Positions 55,175 through 64,000 of a stretch of 64,000 nt of DNA are shown one piece after another (the stretch's first letter is position 1; every line of letters begins with the position of its first letter). The stretch is from Atkinsonella hypoxylon (Eukaryota > Ascomycota > Sordariomycetes > Hypocreales > Clavicipitaceae), in contig JFHB01000050.1 in the NCBI GenBank assembly GCA_000729835.1, forward strand, positions 104,420 to 168,419, given 5' to 3'. The notes under the pieces were generated by a model. It did not search any database and was not told the origin of the DNA. It worked only from the letters and a program-made list of their open reading frames with translations. The position numbers were made by a program, and so were the translations under genes.

Positions 55175-56409
55175 TTGTCTTTGGCTCATAGGCTTGAGAT
55201 GAATAATGGCTGCTTGTCGGTTGTCATGGCGGATTCGGACTTGGAGGACTGGAGGGTGGCTCCGTACCGTGTCATAGAAACGGCCGACTGCCCACCGAAC
55301 TGATTGAAAAAGGCAGGTGTTAACGCCAACATGCTGCGTGAGGCCATAAGGAAAAGCAAAATCGAAACGAAAGAGAGAACAAGGTCAAAGAGATGCGGAA
55401 AATGCATGGGTGGGCTACGTTCTAAATACCTATGGAAGACCCAGGACGGCCCAAATTTGGGAAAGTTGGGCGAGAGGTGTTTTTATTTTTCTATCTTTTC
55501 AAAGTGGCCGTTGCGATATCAAACAATTCGCTTTTGCGTGACGGAACTTGCCCAAGGCCGCAGATGCTGCTCCTGCTGTAGCCATGTTCGAGCAATCAGC
55601 GCACGACACCATCAAATGGTGAAGACGTGGGCGGGTTGGAGTAGATGCCTTGGATACCGAAGAGCTCACGTGGATCGGAACAATGAATTATGTTACCAAG
55701 GAAAGTCAACGAGGAACACCCAACGATTGTTCCAGTCGCAAGGACTTTCATTGGCCTTTTCCACTAGGCTTGTTCCGAAAATCGCGTCCGATCATATCCG
55801 CGATTCCAGTGCGTGCTGCACATTTCTGACAAGATGAACCCTCTGCCCCTGTGCCCCTCTTCCTCGTCAAGCATCAAGACGGCTTCCGATACATAGCATT
55901 TCCAACCTAATACGTCTGGCCCTGAGGCCTGGAAAGGCTGCGTGTGAAGGGCTTAGCTGTGTTCCGATACTTTGTGAAGTTGGATCGGTATAGTTTGTGA
56001 ATTCCATCCAGGCTATAGTCGAACAAAGGATTCTTTTCTCATGGCAAGAATTTCCCACGAGCCACTTCAAACCCTAGCGTGTGTTCAGTTTGCATTAAAA
56101 GACAATTTTCTGAATAGCATTCTTATCCGCATAGTAATGTCCGTCTCATTTGCACGTTAATACTTCCAGCTGGAAACACACCCAAAAGATCGTGCATTTC
56201 CAATGCTTTAAATAGTCTGGCGTGGAAACATTCTTGTTTGGGCCATTAGTGAAAATGGGAGAAAGAACGCGGCAAAATTTGTTTCTTGGTTGATTAGGAA
56301 CCATGGCGTGTTCCATTCCATACGCCTGCATTTCGTCAAGATTTTTGCTCTTGAAGAATCGTGAAAATGGCCACGAAAGTCACCAATTTCAGCCAGAGCG
56401 AAATCGATC
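54592..56409. other. Intergenic between sugar porter and Zn2Cys6 regulator
   Basis: 1.8 kb with no recognised gene. It holds the porter promoter, an (GCCT)8-type tetranucleotide run near 55139-55173, and overlapping short frames without domains. The 3' UTR of the regulator is at the right side. Confidence 0.45.
55139..55173. repeat. GCCT tetranucleotide microsatellite
   Basis: About eight GCCT units in direct tandem, about 550 bp upstream of the sugar porter start codon. Confidence 0.85.
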
Positions 56410-59115
56410 TTAAGACTCTTGCATAGTGCCAACGCGAATGCTCAGAGGCTGCAGAGTTAACATTGTTTCAAAGACTCCAGGCTCCATTGAGACGGCATCT
56501 GGCCCGAAGTTATGGCTGAAGGATGGTTGAAACACTGGGTGTGAGATCCCAGCCTCCGTTCTATTAACATCTGGCGCCGTCTGGTAAACTCCTGCTGGCG
56601 GAGATGAGCGCGCCGGGGAGGTCATGTGAGGTGAGCCCCCTATCGGAATACCAATAGCCGTCAACTCTTTATTCATATTGTTCAACACAGAGACAATCAC
56701 TGGAGATTATTTTGTCAGCGTATGGTTCTGGAAACGGGAAAATATTCTAGGGGCTCATTTCGTACCTGGACTGATGTGCCTTACTTGCTGCAAACATTGA
56801 ATACAATATGTGAGTTTGCGCATGGCTTGATGATCATCTGCAGCTGCCTGCACTTGAAGAAGGAAAATCGATGAAGCAATGTAGACGCAATACGCAAGCG
56901 ATAGAACACAGTAATTGATGGTAAATGTTCTGCAGAATAGGTCGAATATAGCGATTATTGAGGTTGCCGATGTGACACTCTCGACCAAATACCGTTGAAT
57001 GGGCGAAGTACCTTCGTTTTCGCGCTGACCTCGACCAGTGAGCATGGGTCTATAGAGTAAGATCCTGAAAGCATGATACAGGGAGCTGGTTACGAGGTAA
57101 GCATCAACACATAGCAGATGGCCAATGAGCACAAGACAGTCGTCATGGATCTTTGGTTGAGCCTCGAGGGAAAGAACTTACTTGAGAGTTACGATATGAG
57201 AAGGTGGCGCCAATGTTGGTAGTGACACCGGATAAATCTTCAGATGAGCCGGAAGTTGATCCCACCATTGCTGCAATTGGGGTTCTTGAGAGTCGAGGCA
57301 CGCTTGTATCTCTGCGTCCGTGTTCTGTGACAACGGATCATACATGTGAACGAGAATTTTGTTGAAGATGACAGAGAGGCGACACATGCTCATGAAACAA
57401 GAAGCTGAATGGGCAGTTGTTGGCGGATACTTCCATGTTGGATCCGTCTGCGGGATACCAAACGGGACCCATAAGTCATTCTCGGCCGAGTCGTCGACTA
57501 GAGTTTTTCTCGTTAGAGCTCGACGAGACTTGTGTCCTATGATAATTTTTTGATTGCTGTTGGAAAGGCTTACACATGATATGTGATGGTGAAATATCGG
57601 TATGCTGCAGTGAGGGAGAACGTCCCAGGTAAAGGCAGATGAGTTTATCCCACAAGTAACAGCCCCAGTAAAGGCACCGCCGAATCTCCAGTTCCTCGTC
57701 GCTCAATGGAACAGAGCCTGGGAACCGCTGGCTGTCTACACAAATTCCCAAATGATCGGCTAAGCGAAAAGCGATCCCACTGTACGTCCATGCCTGAGTC
57801 GAATTACCGAGATTGCATTCTTGGGCACTGAGCAGCAGAAGGCTCTGTATCATAGGAATCGTGCAGACACCCGTGCTGAGTTCCTGAAATAACATGCTGC
57901 GGGCGTGTTTGCCGAAAACAGTGCCTCCTTGATAAGTCTCGTCGAGGATATTTCTCGTAGGAGGATCGCATCGTCCCCATCGAATAGAATGCGAAATAAC
58001 GGCATTCAAAAGCGTATGAGAGTAGTATGGCCCCATGCATTGCATATCGCCTGCACATCGTTAGCCAATGGTGTTTCAAGTGAGAAATTCGTGTTGCGAA
58101 GGGCATAAGTGAAAGTATATTTTTAGTACATACGTGTGAAAACTGGACGATAAATGAAATTAAAGAGTGGCTGAATCCAGCACCAGTGCACGTTGAGAAG
58201 ATATTGAAATGGCTCCTATATTTCGTGTCAGTAAGAGGACTCTTGGATCAGGCATGTTGCATCATCTTGGTCCTCAGTAACCATTGGAAGGACCATTCAT
58301 ACAGGTATCTCAGAGAGATTCTCCATGGCCCTCTGATGCCATGCGTTGCTTATGAGGCGCTCCCGTCGTTGACTGTCAGTATCCGACGAAGAAGTCTTCA
58401 AGTACGGAATATCCAACCCAGCATCATCATTTCGGTCGCTAGGGAGATTGAAGAAACTGGTAGCACCATGATACGTGATGCTCCCTTTATCGTCAACTTT
58501 AAGGCTTCTAAATCCACGATGGATGCTGTTCTCGTCGGGGGCATGATGCGAAATTTGCGCCGATCCATCAGGATTACTCGGTGGCGGGGGGCTTGAATGC
58601 AAAGATCCGGTAGCAGATGGTGGTGATCTTGTAAGGTTCTTTACTTGATCCTCCAACTCCTTGATCCGTTCTTCCAACCGTTGTGTATATGATAAGGTTG
58701 GATTGCTATACGGCGACGGTCAGAAGATCGTGCCACGTGAAACACTAATAAAGACAAAAAAAAAGGGCGAGTACCAACAGCTTGTAGATACATTCGTCGT
58801 TTCGCGTTGCACATCGCTGGCAAATGGGCTGTTCCCCTCCACATTTCACCTATAATACAAGTCATATGATGGTGAGCAATACCGTCAACAATGTCTTCGA
58901 TATATAAAATAGATGAAATAAAGCACAAGCCAGGACTTCCAAAACAAGCGCGATGCGCGGCACAGCATATGTGCCTCTATACGAATGCAAGACGTGCGTC
59001 GGTCAAAATCCGTCAATGTCACAGCACACGATTCCACGAGTCCCAGACGTACCTTGCGCCTGCGACACGGCTCACAAGAAAAGGCGCTCTTCTTGGTAGC
59101 CTTTACCGTAGACAT
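56410..59115 (-). CDS. Zn2Cys6 fungal transcription factor with Fungal_trans domain
   Basis: Nuclear transcription regulator. Eight exons were joined by hand: 59115-59053, 58849-58779, 58705-58303, 58215-58134, 58050-57574, 57497-57182, 57085-56766 and 56699-56410, giving 673 aa with every junction in phase. The zinc cluster is CX2CX6CX6CX2CX6C: Cys 14 and 17 in SCEPCRRRK, Cys 24 in VKCGGE, Cys 31 and 34 in ICQRC, Cys 41 in NDEC; the first intron splits it after Lys 21. A short coiled coil follows (RLEERIKELEDQVKNL). The middle-homology domain covers about 190-450 (HWCWIQPLFNFIYRPVF, SLLLLSAQECNLGNSTQAWTYSGIAFRLADHLGICVDSQRF, EELEIRRCLYWGCYLWDKLICLYLGR). It is the nearest gene to the sugar porter, so a link to sugar use is possible but unproven. 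The exon 2/3 donor (GTTGGT) is the least certain junction. Confidence 0.9.
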
Positions 59116-62100
59116 GATGATTATGATGGCAATGAGTTAGATGATGGTAGACACGTTGCTGGTCAAGTTGAGCAACAAGATGGCGGCAAAGCAGAGCTCA
59201 AGACCATACACGAGCATACAAACGAGGATGTCTGTGCCTGCAGGTCCTGAACCTTGTAGGCTGTGAAGCAAAGTGCTAGGACAGCCATGAGCGTGAGCTG
59301 GCAAGGGAACAAATACTGAATGCTGCTACCTAGGCAAATGACCGGCTTATTGTGAGCGGCGGTGACGGCAGCGTCTACTCCATACAAAATATCAAATGGC
59401 AAATGGCAAAAGCTTCAACAAGACTGGGCGAAGGCTGCGAGAGTGCCTGGCAAGGAATTGGGTGAGAAGGGGCCAAAGCAGTTCCTGTGACGGAAGGCGC
59501 CACCCACCCATCCACATCCCACAGGAAGAAGGAACCGGCCAAGCGGGTGACAGTTTCATCCGACCCTCCGCACAGACAACGAAATGGGTAGTGAGGGCCG
59601 GATCAATCTGTCAGCGCCTTACCGGTGATACCGACCGTTTTTACACGCACACAGACAGACCAGGGAACTAACTTTCCTAACTTCTCCATATTATGTCTGA
59701 TTCATCAATATTGTCTCTCAGCATCAACGCTAGCGCTCCAGGCGCCTTGCGGTGCTCACCTCCGAAAGAAAGGACCTGAAACGACTGACACAATCAGGCT
59801 GACTGTAGCTGCTTTGTACGGCCACATGACTCTTTTGCCCATGCACGCCCAGCTAGAGCCATCTTGAAGCCTAGAGCGCCTCATCTGTGAGAAAAGAGTA
59901 TCATCCTGCGGTCAGCAAATGTAGGTATCAGACGATATTCCACATTACGCCAGGCACGACACTTGTCACCCAACAGAAGAAGCCGGCTCGGAACCTCTAC
60001 CGGGTTCTTTCTAGTGCTGGCCACAACATTCATTACGTATGAATAATCTCAATGTCGGAGTCATGCCTGCGACGTCGATGACGGTCCAACACAGGTCAGA
60101 GATGCTTTGTTATAATGCAGAGCCCGAGTCCCGAGCGCAGAAATCCATTATGCATGGTTTGCAGGCACTGGGGCCGACCGGATAATATTCACATTGCCAG
60201 GAAACGAACGCTCGGCATTATTATACGCCTCGAGGACATCAATTGGCTCTGGTCCACCCTGTGCCTTATTCTGCCACCGGCGGGTTGGGCTGGAGCTTGT
60301 CGGCAGCCACGGAGCATGCCCTGCCATGATATGATATGGAGTCTGCGGCTGGGTCTTGAAAGGCCAAAATGACAGGGACAGTCAGATCAGTCATCAAAGT
60401 AAGACTCGCGAATGCCAATGAAGCATCACACAGTCTGCGCCTTTACGGGGTATTAATCTACTACATCAAGCTGCGGCACGGCTGATGTGCTGGTGTGATC
60501 CACCACCACGGGGTTTTAACCTTGCTATTCGTCCCAGTTGTGACAGATGACAAACGATTAATTGAGTCAGATGGTCGGATCTGTATTCGGTAGATGCTAC
60601 CTGCTAATTCTGAGTCTATAGTCCGTACTCCGCACGGAGTTCATGGCTATTCGTCGTCCGAGGCCTTGCCATGATGAGAGATTCCTCCGTGTCAGCCTGT
60701 GTGGCGTCTTCATTTCCGCCATATGCCCTTGTTTAGGACACCATGATCCAAGCAGCCGCTGGTGTTGGCCGATGACCTCAGGTAGTCGATGCCAAGGTTT
60801 TAGGTCTCAAATGCTCCTTGCAATGGTTCAAGCTTAACAGACAAACCCACGCCAGGCTAACTAGTGCAGCCGCAAACTGCGTGGCCCGTAAGACAATACG
60901 CTATAGCACACTCCAGGCCCCAGACTCACATAACGTATCGCATTACGGAGTACAACATGCCTATCATCCGCAGCAATACGCGCTTGCAGGTTCAAGGAGC
61001 TGCGCGTCGCTTCTGCCTTTGTTGTCCGTGGCAGTCCTGGGGAATAAGAGCATTTCTCGCTGATCATTTTTCGTTGGTTTCCATAACTGGGAGCAAGGAA
61101 ATCAACCTGACTTGCGGCTGCCATGATTATGACAGTAACACCAGGCCCCAGACATGTTTATTTCGTGGCGGCTGGTGGGTCCGTTAGTCGCCATGGTTCT
61201 ATGCTGGCCGTCTCCGGAGTGTGGGACGTCTGGTGCTGGTGGTGCTGGTGAGGTTCTCTTGAGAGCGAGCTGCCAACGGTGCATGAATAAGCCTCGGCCT
61301 GGACCAGCTTGATAGCTCTGCGCATGGAAATCACTTGCCGACTGACAGCAGCAAAAGCTACGGACTGTGGCTCTGCTGCATGGCCCTGAGTCTTGTCCAC
61401 ACAGTCGATTCTGGATTCGATCAATGCGCTCGATGCTAGCTCAAGAATCTCGCGAACAAGATCATGACAAACTTCCCCACGCTGCGGCCCCAGCCTTGCG
61501 TTTGTTCTGGCCATGACTATCCGACCTTTACGCTCGGCAGCGCGATCTTAAGGGTTTTGGTATTTTCTCGGCTCACATTCCCTTAGGTAGCAGTATCTCG
61601 TCAAGCAGATGTTCGGTACATTAGTTTGTGGAGACAACTGCCCACCGTCTCTCGCGAATAAAGAAAGAGTGCTCGACGCCACGACCGTGAAAGTGCTATG
61701 GTATACATGTACGTCCCTGAAATAGCTTGACATATAACTACCTATTAGGTCATGTAGTTGTAAGATTCATCCCGAACTGCATAAGTGCTTACTGTGGTGG
61801 TGAGCACGAGAGAGGGGTCTGTCACGCACCACATGACTTGAAAGTAAGGATGATGTTTCTGATTAAAATTAGTTTTGGGGTCCCGCATCTTCCCGAAGTC
61901 AGTTGAATAATGAATGCATCTCGACTGAAAGGTAAAATGACAGCGACTGAGATCGCAAAGATGCTTGACCTGGCTCTCCATGGTAGGGTTACGCACTCAG
62001 ACAACGGAATGTAGGATTCAATGAAATGAACCGAATTGGCTGTGTCATTGTTGCGCCGGCGGAGGTAGAACCTCGCGCGACGAGTTTTCAAGGCAGTGCG

Positions 62101-62483
62101 ATTCTCTGTCATGCCTTGAGGGTCTCCGGCTATTCGCTCGAGGTATCTTGAAGCCTGTTCTTCCCAACTTTCGCCGAGCAAGTCCGTTGTTGCGATGACG
62201 GTGAGTTGGAGTGCTCTCCCACATCCGTCTTGCCTGCTAGCTTGGCTATGTCTATGTCTTCGTCTGCTCTGGGCCTGACTCGCGACATGTAGAAAGATCA
62301 AATGGGGGGTTTATAATAAAAGCGCTTTCATGGACACTGTCCGATATACCAAAAGAGTGAATGTACCTATTGACGTTCTCAAGACAACTATGTATTTCAT
62401 CCGCCCTGCTCTTTATATGGAGCAGTCTCCCAAATGACCGTACGAGCGCATGCTGAGCATTCCATTTCAACACTGACTGGCAG
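59116..62483. other. 3.4 kb gene-free region
   Basis: No recognised gene. Short frames occur at 58891-59250, 59396-59671, 60115-60372, 60864-61187, 61158-61514 (minus, 118 codons) and 61822-62301 (minus), none with a domain, signal peptide or plausible introns. The left part is the promoter of the Zn2Cys6 gene; the right part contains the 3' UTR of the GH125 gene. Confidence 0.4.
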
Positions 62484-64000
62484 TCACTTTCCCGACTGGC
62501 CAACTACGTACGGCGTCTCATCCTCAAAAATGAGCCCCGGCTTCCGCTCCGCTAGATCGAGCACCATTTCGGCAAAGAAACTATTAGCCCACGCGAACCA
62601 AGGGCGCGTAAAGTCGTCATCATCATAAATGCTCACGCTCTCATGAATGAGCCCCAACCCAGACGTATTGTCCAAAATGAGCGCCAGCCGTTGCTCAATC
62701 TCCCCATCGTCATCGGTTCCAAAAATCCCCGCGATCTGCGACATGGGCCACGGGTAAGTCGCATTAACATGAGGGCCGCTGGCGATACAGCAGAAATGAA
62801 AGCATCGTTAGCCAGATTCGGTTGGGGCGGGGTTATTTTTATTTTTATGAAATTTTTATGAAATTTTTTTTTTCCATGGGTAAAAGCTCACCCGATGCCT
62901 TGAAACTTCTTGCCGACGGCAAAGTATGGGTTTGCGCGCGAGAACATGGCCTCTTTGGTCTTCTGGTAGGTTGTGTCGTTGCGCGGGAGGAAGCCCAGGT
63001 ACGGCAGGGACACGAGGCTTGGGACATTGGCGTCGTCCATGATGTACTGCCCTCCGTAGCCGTTCGTTTCGTAGGCAAACAGGCCGTTGACAGTCTTGGT
63101 GTGCTGGAGGACGGCGTCGCGTACAATGCCTGCGTAGTGCCTCAGCTTGGCGGCGACCTGGCGCAGCTTGCGCTCTTGATCGAGCATGTCGGCGATGTGG
63201 CTTAGTTCGACGGCCAGCATGGCATTGTCGGAAGTAATAAAGTCTGTGAGTTGACGGACAAGTTTTCAGATACGCGGTACATGCATGTACGGAATTTCGA
63301 ACGAGCACTTACTGAAAACACACAAGTCATCCGAGGGGCGATGGCTGGACGCAACGAGGCCGTTGGCCAGCTTTGGCTCTCCGTTTCCGCCGTTAGGAAC
63401 GGGTGCCGCCAGCGAACCGGGGGTTCCCGTCCAGTTGTAGTAGCTGACGAACTGCCAGTCCTCGGACCACGAGCTCTGCGACTGCTCGTCCATCGTCTGC
63501 AGGATTTTGTTGATTGCCGTTTGCCCTGTACACGCGTCAGAGCACGCCACGACCCGAGCGAGGAGACGGAGGTTCCCACAGTTGCTGTTGATGAAGGATG
63601 TATCCTTGGTGTTCTGATAGTACGACCGCGAGATCTTCAGGAAGCCCGCAAGGGAGTCCAGTTCATACTGCTCGCTTCAGCAAAAGGAGCAGAGCCGGTG
63701 TGTGTGGAAAGGGGCATACCTTGCACTCGAAAACAGTCTGGTTGTCAACGGGTCTGGGCGATGTTCGTTTTAGAAACGGTACCGTTACTTCGGGAGCACC
63801 TAAGGAGCGGGGAGAGAAGACGCAACTCACGGGTTGACCTCGACTTTCAACGCATAGTCGTTCACCGTTGGCTGCAGCCCGGATTCAGGAGGTGGTTGGA
63901 AAGCCCCTTCGCGACGTTAGACGAGCATCAGACCCCAAGTCGACTGCTGGGCGGCCCTACCGCAGTAGGGATACTGTGCAATGTATCTCGATTCCGTATT
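62484..64000 (-). CDS. GH125 exo-alpha-1,6-mannosidase (Mug157-like), 3' part
   Basis: Glycoside hydrolase that removes alpha-1,6-linked mannose. Partial: the gene enters from the right edge. Exons read 64000-63961, 63906-63831, 63753-63720, 63667-63580, 63525-63313, 63243-62892 and 62778-62484, all in phase, giving 365 visible codons. Sequence in order: NTESRYIAQYPYCGAFQPPPESGLQPTVNDYALKVEVNP, PVDNQTVFECKYELDSLAGFLKISRSYYQ, NSNWQTAINKILQTMDEQSQ, NGLVASSHRPSDDLCVFNFIT, KTVNGLFAYETNGYGGQYIMDDANVPSLVSLPYLGF and GLGLIHESVSIYDDDDFTRPWFAWANSFFAEMVLDLAERKP. The Asp of HRPSDD and the Glu of HESV stand where the family's catalytic residues are expected. The end, ...PYVVGQSGK, is complete. With the GH76 gene it makes two alpha-1,6-mannan enzymes in this window, 35 kb apart. 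Confidence 0.92.

Noticed and set aside
61158..61514. 118-codon minus-strand frame
   Set aside because: Starts plausibly but shows no recognisable domain, and its end is low-complexity His/Gln-rich; not enough to call a gene.

Overview
This window is nuclear DNA of a filamentous ascomycete. The genes have short introns of about 50-120 bp with GT..AG borders, intergenic spaces are compact in the core blocks, and the gene set (MDM12, VPS28, NOC2, Zn2Cys6 regulator, GH76 and GH125 mannosidases, IFI6-like protein, PNP-NACHT-ANK remnant) is typical of Pezizomycotina. A hypocrealean Sordariomycete is my guess from content, not from any search. All exon joins given here were worked out by hand from reading frame, splice signals and family conservation.

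Layout. 1-11202 is a housekeeping block: the 3' part of the PtdIns3P 5-kinase FAB1, MDM12 (ERMES), a three-exon VPS28 (ESCRT-I), NOC2 (60S ribosome assembly) and a Cep57/Ppc89-type spindle-pole coiled-coil protein. 12142-13414 is a three-exon alpha/beta hydrolase. 13415-32431 is accessory: short tandem repeats, an unrecognised coding relic, a superfamily-1 helicase fused to a RecB-like nuclease domain, an IFI6-like gene, an acyl-CoA dehydrogenase pseudogene with a large internal deletion, a secreted GH76 enzyme, and the badly decayed remains of a PNP-NACHT-ankyrin NOD-like receptor.

32432-37575 is the most interesting intact module: a sugar-phosphate cyclase of the desmethyl-4-deoxygadusol synthase type (- strand), divergent from a COMT-type O-methyltransferase and an ATP-grasp ligase (+ strand). 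Together these encode the expected MysA-MysB-MysC logic for a mycosporine (UV-absorbing oxo-mycosporine/MAA) pathway. No MysD or NRPS-like MysE partner is visible, which fits a mono-substituted fungal mycosporine.

38661-50310 is again mostly core: threonine dehydratase ILV1, a 3.9 kb gene-free stretch, a large protein joining two cyclic-nucleotide-binding domains to an F-box and leucine-rich repeats, a mitochondrial GHITM/Bax-inhibitor-1 family protein, and methionine sulfoxide reductase A. 50311-52851 is a small decayed island holding a 5' fragment of a GMP synthase gene beside a Ty3/Gypsy integrase fragment. 52852-59115 holds an MFS sugar porter and an eight-exon Zn2Cys6 transcription factor, both on the - strand. 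The right edge (62484-64000) is the 3' part of a GH125 exo-alpha-1,6-mannosidase gene that runs out of the window.

No rRNA, tRNA or CRISPR array was recognised.
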